The translations under genes and the position numbers were made by a program. A stretch of 64,000 nt of DNA from Massilia sp. BJB1822 (GTDB lineage Bacteria > Pseudomonadota > Gammaproteobacteria > Burkholderiales > Burkholderiaceae_D): assembly GCF_013369485.1 (NCBI RefSeq), contig NZ_JABWEB010000008.1, positions 147,906-211,905 on the forward strand, read 5' to 3'. The notes below the pieces were generated by a model. That model ran no database searches. It was not told the origin of the DNA and saw nothing but the letters and a program-made list of their open reading frames with translations. Positions 1 through 8,542 of the stretch are shown piece by piece; positions within the stretch are counted from its first letter, which is position 1, and each line of letters begins with the position of its first letter.

Positions 1-34
1 CGCCGGTCTTGCTGATCCACATTGCTGGATTCAT
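1..34 (-). CDS. flgG: Flagellar basal-body distal rod protein FlgG, N-terminal fragment
   Basis: Only the first 11 codons lie in the window; the gene runs off the left edge. They read MNPAMWISKTG, the usual opening of FlgG, the distal rod protein of the flagellar basal body. An AGGAGA ribosome-binding site lies just upstream in the 20-bp gap after flgF. The position after flgF on the same strand is the normal flg operon order. The identity rests on a short but characteristic start. Confidence 0.85.
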   Translation of the reverse strand, partial: MNPAMWISKTG

Positions 35-54
35 TGGATTCTCCTTGTCGGGGC

Positions 55-780
55 TTAAGCGCCGAGCAGGCGGTTGCCTGCCTCGTTCATGCTGTCGCTG
101 GCCTTGAATAATTTCATCTGGATTTCAAAGGTACGGTTCAGGCTCATCACCGCCACCATTTCCTCGACGGCCGAGACATTGCTGCCTTCGAGGTGGCCGG
201 CGCGCACCTGCACCGTGTTGTCGGTGTTCAGCGGCTGGCCGTCGCGCGCCACCAGGAGGCCCGCTTCGTTCTTGGTCAGTTCCGAGGTTTCGGCCTTGAC
301 CAGCTTGAGCTTGTCGATCACCTGCATCTGGGCCTGGCCCGGCACCTGGATCGAGACCGTGCCGTCCTGGCCGATTTCCACGCGGGTGTGGATGGGCAGG
401 GTCAGCGGGCCGCCTTCGCCCAGCAGCTGCATGCCGTTGACGGTCATGGTGCCGTCGGCGTCGAGCGTGATGCCGCCGGCGCGGGTGTAGGCTTCGCCGG
501 TTGGACCTTGTACTGCGAACATGCCGGCGCCGGAAATGGCAACGTCCAGTTCGCGGCCGGTGGCTTTCAGCGCCCCCTGGCGGCCATTCACGGCATTGGC
601 CTGCATGCGCGACATATGGCGGTCGTCATAGCCATAGCCGGGTAGGGCGGCGGCCGTGGCCAGCTCGAGATTGGCGCGGAAGCCGGCCGTGTCGAGGTTG
701 GCCAGGTTGTTGGCGTGGACCTGTTGGCCCCGCAGCGCCCGTTCGGCGCCGCTCATTGCGGTATAGATCAGCGCGTCCAT
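55..780 (-). CDS. flgF: Flagellar basal-body rod protein FlgF
   Basis: Proximal rod protein of the periplasmic flagellar rod, exported by the flagellar type III system. The 241-residue length is normal. The N-terminus carries the rod/hook family signature (residues about 5-35, with NNLAN followed by TAGFRA), and the C-terminus has the amphipathic helix ending in SMNEAGNRLLG that packs with it. It lies between flgE and flgG in the order flgB-C-D-E-F-G on the minus strand, only 13 bp after the flgE stop, so it is almost certainly in one operon with them. Confidence 0.95.
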   Translation of the reverse strand: MDALIYTAMSGAERALRGQQVHANNLANLDTAGFRANLELATAAALPGYGYDDRHMSRMQANAVNGRQGALKATGRELDVAISGAGMFAVQGPTGEAYTRAGGITLDADGTMTVNGMQLLGEGGPLTLPIHTRVEIGQDGTVSIQVPGQAQMQVIDKLKLVKAETSELTKNEAGLLVARDGQPLNTDNTVQVRAGHLEGSNVSAVEEMVAVMSLNRTFEIQMKLFKASDSMNEAGNRLLGA

Positions 781-793
781 GCTGGTTCAGTCC

Positions 794-2005
794 TTACAGC
801 GCCTGCATCAGCGATTGCAGCATCGCGTTCTCGGTCGAGATGACCTTGGAGTTGGCCTGGTAGTTGCGCTGCGACGTCATCAGGCTGACCAGTTCGGTCG
901 TCACGTCCACATTCGATTGCTCGATCGCGCCGGTAGTCAGCTTGCCGGCAACGCCCTGGCCCGGTTCGGCGAAATTGGCGGTGCCCGAGGTACCGCTTTC
1001 GGTCCAGCTGGTGTTGTCGATCGGGGTCAGGCCTTCGTCATTGGGGAAGGTGGCGAGGGCCACCACGCCGATCTGCTGTTTCTGGCCGTTGGAGTATTTG
1101 GCGATCACACCACCGTCATCGTTCAGATCCAGGCCCACAAAATCACCGGGTGCGTAGCCGTCAGCGGCATTAATCGAGGTGGTCGCCTGGCCAGCCTGGA
1201 AGGTCGTGCCGTTATAGCCCAGCGCGACGGTCAGGGGGGCCGCCGAACCAGTGGGCACGGTCACGTTGGTGGACACCGTGGCCGTCGTATCGAGTTGACC
1301 GGATGGCAAGAACTTCAGGGTGATCGGTGCAGCCGGGCTGGGGGAGACGCCATCGACGGCGATATGCACATCGACATCGTTGCCGGTGGCCGTTTTCACG
1401 AAATACTGGGTAATGGCATGTTGCTTGCCGAGCGAATCATAGACGACCGATACTTTCGACATATTGTAGGTGGCGGGATTGGCCACCGCGCCGGCCGTCA
1501 GGGGCGCCCAGGCCACGGTCGGCGGTTTCCAGTCGGCCGACAGATTGGCCTGGAAATCGACCTTGGTCGAGGGCTTGGCTTGCAGTGTGCCAGTCGGAAC
1601 CAGCACATCGCCCATGGCGCCGCGCACGGTCGAGGGCGGGGTCATGGCATAGCCTTGCACGCGGCGGCCGGAGGAGTCCACCAGGTAATTATCGGCAGCC
1701 TTGGTGAAGATGCCAACGCGGGTGTAATTCATCTGGCCGGTGAGGTCCTTGGTGACGAAGAAGCCGCGGCCGTTGATCAGGGCGTCCGTGCCGCGGTTGG
1801 TGGTCAGCACACCGCCATTTTGCGTGATCGATTGGCTGGTGGAGCCAATGCGCGTGCCGGTCGGACGATCGCCCGCATACATGGCGGAAAAGTTGGCGCG
1901 GCTCGATTTGAAACCGAAGGTGCCGGCATTGGCGATATTGTTGCTGATGGAGCCCAGCTGCTCGTTGATGGCTTGAATGCCAGACAGTGCGATATCGAAG
2001 CTCAT
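794..2005 (-). CDS. flgE: Flagellar hook protein FlgE
   Basis: Subunit of the flagellar hook, the flexible joint between rod and filament, secreted through the flagellar type III apparatus. The 403-residue protein has the conserved N-terminal helix with SNNIANAGTFGFK and the C-terminal helix with VDVTTELVSLMTSQRNYQAN, as in FlgE/FlgF/FlgG family members. The middle is the variable hook D1/D2 region. It sits between flgD (hook cap) and flgF, as in canonical flg operons. Confidence 0.96.
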   Translation of the reverse strand: MSFDIALSGIQAINEQLGSISNNIANAGTFGFKSSRANFSAMYAGDRPTGTRIGSTSQSITQNGGVLTTNRGTDALINGRGFFVTKDLTGQMNYTRVGIFTKAADNYLVDSSGRRVQGYAMTPPSTVRGAMGDVLVPTGTLQAKPSTKVDFQANLSADWKPPTVAWAPLTAGAVANPATYNMSKVSVVYDSLGKQHAITQYFVKTATGNDVDVHIAVDGVSPSPAAPITLKFLPSGQLDTTATVSTNVTVPTGSAAPLTVALGYNGTTFQAGQATTSINAADGYAPGDFVGLDLNDDGGVIAKYSNGQKQQIGVVALATFPNDEGLTPIDNTSWTESGTSGTANFAEPGQGVAGKLTTGAIEQSNVDVTTELVSLMTSQRNYQANSKVISTENAMLQSLMQAL

Positions 2006-2019
2006 GACGGAACCTTTCT

Positions 2020-2709
2020 TTAGATCTTGGTAGCGGAAGTGGTGGCGGACTTGCCGTTAAACGCGGTGATGGCGGTGGAAGCGACTTCGCCCACATTGCC
2101 GACATTCAGCACGACATTGCCATTGGCGCCCAGGCGCACGCTGTTGAGGCGGCCGGCAATATCGAGCGGCGGCTGCTCGCCGCTACTGGTGACAACTTTC
2201 ATCTTATAGGTGCCGGCCGGCAGACCGAGCGCACCCGGGTCGATGGAGAAGGGCATCACGCCCGGACTCATGGAGCCGAGCTGCACGGGATGCTCGACGC
2301 CGTCGCTGCCGGTCAGGACCAGGGTAGTCTTGCTGCTGGCCGCTTCCAGTGTCAGCTCGCCTTTGACTTTGGCGCCGTCCAGCTTGACGGTCTCGCTATT
2401 CACCATGACGTCGGAACCGACCTGGCCGCCCAGGGCCAGCACCTGCATGCTTTGCAGCACGCTGGCATTGGCGCTGGTGAGCTTGGCCATATTGTTGAGC
2501 GCTTCGGTTTGCGACAGCTGGGTCAGCTGTTGCACGAACTGGGCCGGATCGCTGGGCGAGAGCGGATCCTGGTTCTTGATCTGGGCCACCAGCAGCTTGG
2601 TGAACATTTCCTGGTTGGCGCTCATGCCGGAGGCGGCCACGGGCGCGCCGCCGCCCTGCTGGGTGTTGGCGGCCGAATTGGCCGCGTTGCTGAACAGATT
2701 AGTTTCCAT
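2020..2709 (-). CDS. flgD: Flagellar hook assembly (cap) protein FlgD
   Basis: Scaffold that caps the growing hook and is replaced at hook completion. The 229-residue protein has the conserved N-terminal segment (about residues 30-75) with MFTKLLVAQIKNQDPLSPSD followed by a QLTQLSQTE-type stretch, diagnostic of FlgD. The C-terminal half has the FlgD Ig-like and tudor-like fold pattern. It starts 3 bp after the flgC stop and is followed by flgE after 14 bp. Confidence 0.96.
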   Translation of the reverse strand: METNLFSNAANSAANTQQGGGAPVAASGMSANQEMFTKLLVAQIKNQDPLSPSDPAQFVQQLTQLSQTEALNNMAKLTSANASVLQSMQVLALGGQVGSDVMVNSETVKLDGAKVKGELTLEAASSKTTLVLTGSDGVEHPVQLGSMSPGVMPFSIDPGALGLPAGTYKMKVVTSSGEQPPLDIAGRLNSVRLGANGNVVLNVGNVGEVASTAITAFNGKSATTSATKI

Positions 2710-2712
2710 GAA

Positions 2713-3129
2713 TTAGCCTTCGCCGAGTTTCAGGAGGGATTGCTGCATGCCGCGGATGCGGCCCAGCACTTCGACATTGGTCTCGAAGGCGCGCGAGGCC
2801 GACATCATGTCGGTCATCTCGGCCACCTGGTTCACGTTGGGGTAGAACACCATGCCTTCGGCATTGGCCAGCGGGTTGCCGGGATCGTGGACCTTGCGCA
2901 GCGCTTCGGCGCTTTCCACCACGTCCAGCACTTGCACGCGGCCGCCGGCGGCGCCGTTGAAGCCTTCGTTCATGACGGCGGCAAACACCGGTTTGCGGGC
3001 GCGGTAGGTCTCGGCTTCGCTGCCGGCCACGGAATCGGCATTGGCCAGGTTCGAGGCGACCGTGTTCAGGCGCACGGTCTGGGCCGCCATGGCCGAGCCG
3101 GCAATCTGGGAGATGTCCTTGAAGCTCAT
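2713..3129 (-). CDS. flgC: Flagellar basal-body rod protein FlgC
   Basis: Proximal rod component. The 138-residue length is typical. The N-terminus has the rod signature (VASNLANADS, about residues 25-34) and the C-terminus the family segment VNQVAEMTDMMSASRAFETN. It is 2 bp from flgB and 3 bp from flgD, so the rod genes are tightly coupled. Confidence 0.96.
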   Translation of the reverse strand: MSFKDISQIAGSAMAAQTVRLNTVASNLANADSVAGSEAETYRARKPVFAAVMNEGFNGAAGGRVQVLDVVESAEALRKVHDPGNPLANAEGMVFYPNVNQVAEMTDMMSASRAFETNVEVLGRIRGMQQSLLKLGEG

Positions 3130-3131
3130 GC

Positions 3132-3497
3132 TTATCCTTGTCCGTTGATGGCTTTGGCCAGGCCGCGCAGCTTCATATTGACGAAGGTCAGGCTGGTCTG
3201 GAAATCGGTGGCGTTTTGCGAGAAGGCGGCTTGCTCGACGCCGATCTCGACCGTGTTGCCATCCTTGCTCGGGTGATAGGGCACGCGGTACAGGGCCGCG
3301 TCATCGCCCGACAGGGTCAGTTCGCCGTCGGCCTCGGCCTGCACGCGGGCCAGGGAGGAGGCGAAGTCCATGTCCTGGGCTTGGTAGCCCGGCGTGTTCT
3401 CGTTGGCAATATTGGAGGCCAGGATGCGGGTGCGTTCCGCTCGCAGCTGGAGCGCGTCGCTGTGCAGGCCGACCGCGTCTTTGAAATTGATGCCCAT
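3132..3497 (-). CDS. flgB: Flagellar basal-body rod protein FlgB
   Basis: Most proximal rod subunit, first gene of flgBCDEFG. I start it at the ATG at 3497 (MGINFKDAVG), which has a TAGGAGA ribosome-binding site just upstream; the longer open frame to 3569 is unlike FlgB. The 121-residue protein carries LASNIANENTPGYQAQDMDF (about residues 25-44), the rod signature with the FlgB-typical NTPGYQA variant. It is divergent from flgA; the 123-bp gap must hold both promoters. Confidence 0.95.
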   Translation of the reverse strand: MGINFKDAVGLHSDALQLRAERTRILASNIANENTPGYQAQDMDFASSLARVQAEADGELTLSGDDAALYRVPYHPSKDGNTVEIGVEQAAFSQNATDFQTSLTFVNMKLRGLAKAINGQG

Positions 3498-3529
3498 TTT
3501 CTGTCTCCTAGATGAAACTGTCGCTAATT

Positions 3530-3545
3530 TGAAACACGGTACCAG
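3530..3545 (-). promoter_or_regulatory. Possible sigma-54-like promoter for flgB
   Basis: On the minus strand, CTGGTACC is followed at the right spacing by TTCAA, close to the sigma-54 pattern TGGCACG-N4-TTGCA. The -24 GG is present, but the -12 pair is CA rather than GC. A start about 12 bp downstream, near 3518, would leave a leader of about 20 nt with an intact ribosome-binding site. It is weak as a sequence match, but the position is sensible and the -24 box resembles the motif before fliE. Confidence 0.3.
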
Positions 3546-3620
3546 GCTGCCATGTACAATTGCGGCCACAGCTTCCCCCTCGGGGAGCCGAGCCGCTACG
3601 CTATAGTAAAGGTATTGCCC

Positions 3621-4346
3621 ATGTTCAACAATCCTATTGTACCCCGTTTGGCGATTTTATTGCTTACCGGAATCACAAATATGTCGGCTTTGGCCGACAC
3701 CTTACCGGAACAGGTGATCGCCCAGGTGCACAAGGCTGCTGTGGAACAATTGCAACGCCAGGCCGAACGGGCCGGGCTGGCCGAGGTCAAGGCCGAAGCC
3801 GAGGTGGTGCGCGGCAGCCGGCCGTTGCCGCTGTGCCGCGGTCCGGTGACGGTGGAGGGCGCCGACACGCGTGCCCCGGCGCGCATGCGCTTTCTCGCCG
3901 TCTGTCCGGGAGCGGAGGGTTGGCGGTACGATTTCGTGGTGCGGGGCAAGCTGTCAGCCAAGGTGGCGGTGATGGCGGCCGACGTGGCGGCGGGCAAGCC
4001 GCTGGGCCTGGCCGATGTGTCGCTCGAACGCAACGACATCACCACGGTGCCCGACGCGCTGGCCGATCTGGCCGCCGTCGACGGCATGTCGGCGCGGCGC
4101 AGCCTGCGCGCCGGCGAAGTGCTGCGGCCGAATATGCTGGTGGCGGCCTTGCTGGTGAAGCGCGGTGAAATGGTGCGGATTGTCGCCAAGCGCGAACAGA
4201 TCGAGGTGAGCATGGCGGGCGAGGCGCTCGATGCGGGCGCGCGCGGCGCCATTGTGCGGGTGCGCAATGCCAGCGGCACCACCATCCGTGCCCGCGTCAT
4301 CGACGCTGGGACGGTGGAGCCTGCTGACCTGCCGGGGGCCAATTAA
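3621..4346 (+). CDS. flgA: Flagellar P-ring assembly chaperone FlgA
   Basis: Periplasmic chaperone for assembly of the FlgI P-ring. The ATG at 3621 is chosen because it opens a good signal peptide (hydrophobic stretch ending in SALA before DTLPEQ); an in-frame frame begins at 3552. The mature part has the FlgA SAF-like domain: VMAADVAAGKPLGLADVSLE and LRAGEVLRPNMLV, then a C-terminal barrel (MVRIVAKREQIEVSMAGEALD). The gene is divergent from flgB and convergent with the FlgJ-like gene, and the two stop codons overlap. Confidence 0.93.
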   Translation: MFNNPIVPRLAILLLTGITNMSALADTLPEQVIAQVHKAAVEQLQRQAERAGLAEVKAEAEVVRGSRPLPLCRGPVTVEGADTRAPARMRFLAVCPGAEGWRYDFVVRGKLSAKVAVMAADVAAGKPLGLADVSLERNDITTVPDALADLAAVDGMSARRSLRAGEVLRPNMLVAALLVKRGEMVRIVAKREQIEVSMAGEALDAGARGAIVRVRNASGTTIRARVIDAGTVEPADLPGAN

Positions 4347-5137
4347 TCCTCCGGGCGCTGGGCGATGCGCGCCGCCAGGCGCGTGAGTTTCTCGGCGTAG
4401 CCGGGATCGGTGGCATAACCGCCCTGGACCAGGCCCTGGGCGAAGGCACGGGCGTTATTGCCCGCATTTAAAGCTTTTTGATAACGCGGATTGTCCAGCA
4501 GCAGGCTGGCATAGTCGCGGAAGGCGGCACCCTGGTCGGGGTAGCTGCGGAAGCGTTCCACTTTCTTCATCGCCACGCCCCCTTCATACTCGGTGGTGCG
4601 GGCCGGATTGACTTCGCCCTGCCACTGGCCGCTGGCCTTGATGCCGAACAGATTATTGCTGTCGACGCCGCCGGGCAGGCGCAGCGGGCGCTGGCCCCAA
4701 CCCGATTCCAGTGCCGCATGGGCAGCCACGATGTCGGGCGCCACGCCGAGCCGCTCGCCGGCTTCCGCCGCCCACGGCCGGATGCTGGCCAAAAACTGTT
4801 CCTGGGTTTCGCTGTCGGCGCCCGCGTTGGCGGCCGGCGTATTGCCATCGATGGCGCCGCCGGCCAGGCGGGCGCGCAGGGCGGCCGCTTCCACGCTCAA
4901 GGCGCTGCCGGCGCCGTTGTCGGGCGCGCTGAAGCCGGCGCCATGGGCCAGAAAATCTTGCACGTCGGACTGCACCTGGCGGAAGGCTGCGCCAAAGCGC
5001 TGGCCGCCGTCGCCGCCGGCACTGGTGAAGGCGGCCGGCAGCACGGGCTGGGTCGCGCCCATATTCGAGCGCGTCGCCTGGGTGGCGGCGGTGGCTTGCG
5101 TGGCGGCCGTGCGCGCGAAGAAATCAGACGGGTTCAT
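4343..5137 (-). CDS. flgJ: FlgJ-type flagellar muramidase (glucosaminidase domain only)
   Basis: Probable peptidoglycan hydrolase that clears a path for the rod. Residues about 115-255 form a glucosaminidase/mannosyl-glycoprotein endo-beta-N-acetylglucosaminidase domain with AALESGWGQ (Glu144 the expected catalytic acid) and NNLFGIKA. The first ~110 residues are low-complexity Ala/Thr/Gly and lack the rod-binding capping domain of classical FlgJ. The start at 5137 (MNPSDFFART) is chosen because the upstream frame overlaps flgN out of phase. It overlaps flgN by 14 bp and is the last gene of the fliE-to-flgN run. A separate full FlgJ could lie beyond flgG, outside the window. Confidence 0.8.
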   Translation of the reverse strand: MNPSDFFARTAATQATAATQATRSNMGATQPVLPAAFTSAGGDGGQRFGAAFRQVQSDVQDFLAHGAGFSAPDNGAGSALSVEAAALRARLAGGAIDGNTPAANAGADSETQEQFLASIRPWAAEAGERLGVAPDIVAAHAALESGWGQRPLRLPGGVDSNNLFGIKASGQWQGEVNPARTTEYEGGVAMKKVERFRSYPDQGAAFRDYASLLLDNPRYQKALNAGNNARAFAQGLVQGGYATDPGYAEKLTRLAARIAQRPED

Positions 5138-5552
5138 AAGTCTGATCCTCGCCTTTGAGTACTTTTTCCATGATCGTATATTGCTCGGCGAGTAAGTCGC
5201 CATTGCGCTTGCCGCGGGCTTTCGCCTCCAGCACCATCTGTTCCAATTCAGTCCAGTCGGCCTCAAGGCGGGCGCGCGGCTCATGCTTGAGCAGGGCAAA
5301 CACCTGGGCCATGCCACCTTGCGCGCCGACCAGGCGCTCGGCCAGCTCAACGCGCAGGCGCCGCCGCGCTTCCATGCTGTCGACCAGGGTGGAAATCTCG
5401 CCGGCGATCTCGCCCAGACGCGCCTGCTGGTGGCGCAGCGCGGCCTGGAACTGCTGTTCGAGCAGATCGAGCAGGCTGCGGTAAGCCTGCTGGTCTTCGG
5501 CCACGCCTTGCAGCATGCCGAGCATGGCTTGCTGGCGCGTCATCTGGTTCAC
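5124..5552 (-). CDS. flgN: Flagellar export chaperone FlgN
   Basis: Small, mostly helical cytoplasmic protein of 142 residues, predicted to be the export chaperone for the hook-filament junction proteins FlgK and FlgL. It shows long amphipathic helices (LLEQQFQAALRHQQARLGEI and following). The start is GTG at 5552, overlapping the flgM stop in a GTGA; an ATG lies three codons downstream. Sequence similarity in this family is low, so the call leans on length, helical character and position after flgM. Confidence 0.8.
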   Translation of the reverse strand: MNQMTRQQAMLGMLQGVAEDQQAYRSLLDLLEQQFQAALRHQQARLGEIAGEISTLVDSMEARRRLRVELAERLVGAQGGMAQVFALLKHEPRARLEADWTELEQMVLEAKARGKRNGDLLAEQYTIMEKVLKGEDQTYEPV

Positions 5553-5824
5553 TTTTCGCTCCCGTGGAAGCGCTGGATCAGGCCGGCCAGCTTGCCGGCA
5601 TTGAAGGGCAGCTCGCCCTTGGCCAGGGCGTCGCGCAACTGGGCCACTTTTTCATGGTCGATATCGGGCAGGTCGCGCAGCGCCTGCAGGGCGGGTTGCA
5701 GCACAGCCGACTGCAGCTCGGCCGCCTCGGCCGGTGCGGCTGCAGCCTTGGCGCCATCGGCGGCTGTGACCTCGCTGACCTGCTGGACGCTGACCCCGCC
5801 CGGGGTGGCGGTGGTGATACGCAT
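5549..5824 (-). CDS. flgM: Anti-sigma-28 factor FlgM
   Basis: Binds FliA until the hook is complete, then is exported, releasing late flagellar gene expression. The start at 5824 (MRITTATPGG) gives 91 residues with an AAGGGGG ribosome-binding site; the longer frame to 5938 overlaps motB and is not FlgM-like. The C-terminal helices (VAQLRDALAKGELPFNAGKL) are the sigma-binding part. It lies next to flgN by a 4-bp overlap, and fliA is a few genes upstream. Confidence 0.9.
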   Translation of the reverse strand: MRITTATPGGVSVQQVSEVTAADGAKAAAAPAEAAELQSAVLQPALQALRDLPDIDHEKVAQLRDALAKGELPFNAGKLAGLIQRFHGSEK

Positions 5825-5846
5825 GCGTTGCCCCCTTGTCTTGTTT

Positions 5847-6839
5847 TCAATGGCCATTGCCGTTGCCCTTTGCACCCGGCAGCAGCTTATTGCGCAGCTG
5901 CTGCAGTATATTAACATCAGGCAACTCAGAATCCACATCCATCGTTAAGGGACTCTTCTTGCCGGGCATGCCGAACATGGCCGAAATGGCGGCGGCCTGC
6001 CCCTTGGTGAGAATGAGCAGCTCGATGCGGCGGTTGATACCAGCTGTCGCATTTTTGACATCGAGCGGGGCGCGGTCAGCCATGCCGACCACCTGCAGCA
6101 CGCTGTCGGTGGGCATGCTGCCGGCCAGTAGCTGGGCACGCGCCGACATGGCGCGGTTGGACGACAGGTTCCAGTTGGAGAAAGCGGAGTGGCTGGTGTC
6201 GGCGTACTGCAGGGAGTCGGTGTGGCCGACGATCAGCATCTGGTTTTCCATCTGGGCAAACAGGGGACCCATCTTGCGCAGCAGGGCTTGGAATTTGCCG
6301 GTCGGCACAGCGCTGCCGCGCACGAACATGCCCTGATCGTCGGTATCGTGCAGCATCACGCGCAAGCCGTAGGGCGTGACCACCGATTCCAGGTTGCTGG
6401 CCAGACCGGCATCCTCGCTCATATTGGTCAAGGCCTTGGCCAGCTGCTGCAAATCATTGGGCGTGTCGTAGCTGACGCGCTCGGGCTGGGCCTGGGGATT
6501 GGCCTGGGTGCTTTGCGTGGCGTTGCCGGGCGCATCGGTATTGCCGGTGCGGGTCATGGGGAAGCGCTCGATCAGGCTGCCGCGCGGGCCGCCGATCTGT
6601 TGCGGCATCACGCCCTTGCCCTGGTCGGTCTTGTTGCCGTCGGCCTCGGTCAGGATCTGTTCCAGGCTCTCGGTATTGCGCGAAGCCATCAGCCACAGCA
6701 CCAGGAACAGGCACATCAGGGCGAGGCAGAAGTCGGCGAACGCTACTTTCCAGGCGCCGCCGTGCTCGTCGTGCTTGTGCTTGCCGCCACCGCGCTTGAC
6801 GATGGTCGCTTCGTGGTGCTTATCATGCGGCTTTAGCAC
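5847..6839 (-). CDS. motB: Flagellar motor stator protein MotB
   Basis: Peptidoglycan-anchored stator subunit that forms the ion channel with MotA. After a basic, His-rich cytoplasmic tail there is one membrane helix preceded by WKVAFADF, whose Asp (residue 36) is the expected ion-carrying residue. The C-terminal OmpA-like domain contains MLIVGHTDS and SSNRAMSARAQLL. I choose GTG at 6839 because a GGAGG lies 5 nt upstream; the frame also permits GTG at 6851 and 6845. It overlaps the motA end by 17 bp, implying coupled translation. No Asn/Asp-rich Na+ stator hallmark was identified. Confidence 0.92.
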   Translation of the reverse strand: MLKPHDKHHEATIVKRGGGKHKHDEHGGAWKVAFADFCLALMCLFLVLWLMASRNTESLEQILTEADGNKTDQGKGVMPQQIGGPRGSLIERFPMTRTGNTDAPGNATQSTQANPQAQPERVSYDTPNDLQQLAKALTNMSEDAGLASNLESVVTPYGLRVMLHDTDDQGMFVRGSAVPTGKFQALLRKMGPLFAQMENQMLIVGHTDSLQYADTSHSAFSNWNLSSNRAMSARAQLLAGSMPTDSVLQVVGMADRAPLDVKNATAGINRRIELLILTKGQAAAISAMFGMPGKKSPLTMDVDSELPDVNILQQLRNKLLPGAKGNGNGH

Positions 6840-7734
6840 GGCCACCTCCACGGCGAGAATCCGGTTCGCTATCGCGGCCTTCCATGGCGTTGATCCAGCC
6901 TTCGAGCTGGGCGAAGCTTGGCTTGATGTTCAGCTGCACCAGGCGGCGGCCGGCGTCGATGGCCAAGAGCGGCGGCTTGCCCGCGACGTGGGTGACCAGC
7001 ACCACTTTCACGCATTCCATGGTGGACGCTTCCTGCACCACCAGCTGCTTCATCATATTCGACAGCGGGTCGAGCAGGCCGTAGCAGAAGAAGATGCCGA
7101 TGAAGGTGCCGACCATGGCCGCGCCCACGTGTTCGGCGATCTCGCCCGAGGTGGCGCCGCCGCCCACGCTGTTCATGGTCATCACGATGCCGAGCACGGC
7201 GGCCAGAATACCGAAGCCGGGCATGGCTTCGCCGATTTTCTGCAGCGACTTGGCCGGCTGGGTCAGCTCTTCATGGATGGCTTCCAGTTCCTGCTCGAGC
7301 ACGCCTTCCAGCTCGTGCGCGTTGATCTTGCCCATGGCCATCAGGCGGAAGTTGTCGACGATGAAGGCGAGCAGCTTCGGCTCTTCCAGCACGGCCGGGT
7401 AGCGCTGGAACAGCGGGCTTTCCTTCGGCGCTTCGACGTGGGCGTCGAGCGCTTTCAGGCCGCCGGCCGCCAGCTGCAGCAGTTCATACATGAGCAGCAG
7501 CAATTGCCGCTGGAATTCGGAATCGTATTTCTTGCGGAAGACGATTTTCTTGAGCTGGCCGCCGGTCTCGCCCAGCACATGGCGCGGATTGCCGAGCACG
7601 AAGGCGCCGAGGCCGGCGCCGGCAATGATGATCAGCTCGATCGGCTGCCAAATGGCGTGGAAGGTGCCACCCATCATGGCGAAACCGCCGAAAACACTGC
7701 CGAGCACGATGAGAATACCGACTAATTGCTGCAT
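6823..7734 (-). CDS. motA: Flagellar motor stator protein MotA
   Basis: Four-helix inner-membrane stator subunit. The 303-residue protein shows two N-terminal membrane segments (residues about 4-22 and 32-48), a large cytoplasmic loop with the helix that contacts FliG, and two C-terminal segments beginning FGILAAVLGIVMTM and VGTFIGIFFCYGLLDPLS. It lies 36 bp after fliA and overlaps motB, an order (fliA-motA-motB) also described for lateral flagellar loci. Confidence 0.95.
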   Translation of the reverse strand: MQQLVGILIVLGSVFGGFAMMGGTFHAIWQPIELIIIAGAGLGAFVLGNPRHVLGETGGQLKKIVFRKKYDSEFQRQLLLLMYELLQLAAGGLKALDAHVEAPKESPLFQRYPAVLEEPKLLAFIVDNFRLMAMGKINAHELEGVLEQELEAIHEELTQPAKSLQKIGEAMPGFGILAAVLGIVMTMNSVGGGATSGEIAEHVGAAMVGTFIGIFFCYGLLDPLSNMMKQLVVQEASTMECVKVVLVTHVAGKPPLLAIDAGRRLVQLNIKPSFAQLEGWINAMEGRDSEPDSRRGGGRAKAA

Positions 7735-7770
7735 GATTGCTTGCCTTTCATTTCATTATCTTGGTACTGC

Positions 7771-8505
7771 TCAACGCTGCAGCACTGCCTTCATCTTGCC
7801 CAGGGCCGCCTTGTTCAGCTGGCAGACGCGGGCGTCCGTCAGATCCAGCACAGCGGCAATTTCTTTATAGCTCAGCTCGAACTCGTAATACATCTGCACC
7901 ACGCGCTGCTCGCGCTCGTCCAGGCCGTTGAGCGCCTGTTCCAGGCTGCGCCGCACCATGAGCTGCTCCTCCGGACTGGGCGCGCTGCCGGTATCGGCCA
8001 GCGTGTCCTGCAGGAGGTCGTCGAAGCTGGCGATCTGTTCGGCGTTCTCGTCGAGCAGATAGCTCTGGTATTCCTCGGGCGTCAGGCCGAGGCCGGCAAT
8101 CGCTTCATGCTCGGCCGGCTCGCGTCCCAGCTTGCGCGTCAGGGCGCGCATGGCGTCGCGCAGCTTGTGGCTGTGCTGGCGCACGGCGCGCGGGCGCCAA
8201 TCCTGGCGCCGCAGCTCGTCGAGAATGGCGCCGCGGATGCGCAGGCTGGCATAGCTGCCGAAGGCGGCGTCCGGCGCGCCATAGCGGCGCAGCGCTTCGA
8301 GCAGGCCCATCAGACCGATCTGCTCCATATCGTCGCGGTCGATCGCGCCCGCCACCTGCGAATTGAGCTGGCGCACGATGCGCTTGACCAGGGGCGCATA
8401 GTCCACCAGGCACTTCTGTTCGGCGGCCGGACTCAGCACCGGCGCGGCGGCGGCCGTTTCGCCATACCCTTCGGCGCAGGCTTCCGCTTGTTCTAGATAT
8501 GCCAT
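7771..8505 (-). CDS. fliA: Flagellar RNA polymerase sigma factor FliA (sigma-28)
   Basis: Directs transcription of late flagellar genes (flagellin, stators). The 244-residue protein has sigma region 2 (DRDDMEQIGLMGLLEALRRY, about residues 57-76), region 3 (LGREPAEHEAIAGLGL) and region 4 (LDEREQRVVQMYYEFELSYK, with a helix-turn-helix after it) in the compact sigma-28 layout. It is encoded among late genes between fliL and motA; flgM, its antagonist, is three genes downstream. Confidence 0.95.
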   Translation of the reverse strand: MAYLEQAEACAEGYGETAAAAPVLSPAAEQKCLVDYAPLVKRIVRQLNSQVAGAIDRDDMEQIGLMGLLEALRRYGAPDAAFGSYASLRIRGAILDELRRQDWRPRAVRQHSHKLRDAMRALTRKLGREPAEHEAIAGLGLTPEEYQSYLLDENAEQIASFDDLLQDTLADTGSAPSPEEQLMVRRSLEQALNGLDEREQRVVQMYYEFELSYKEIAAVLDLTDARVCQLNKAALGKMKAVLQR

Positions 8506-8542
8506 GAAAATCCCATCTCCTGCTTGGCTTCGGGGTCGGGCA

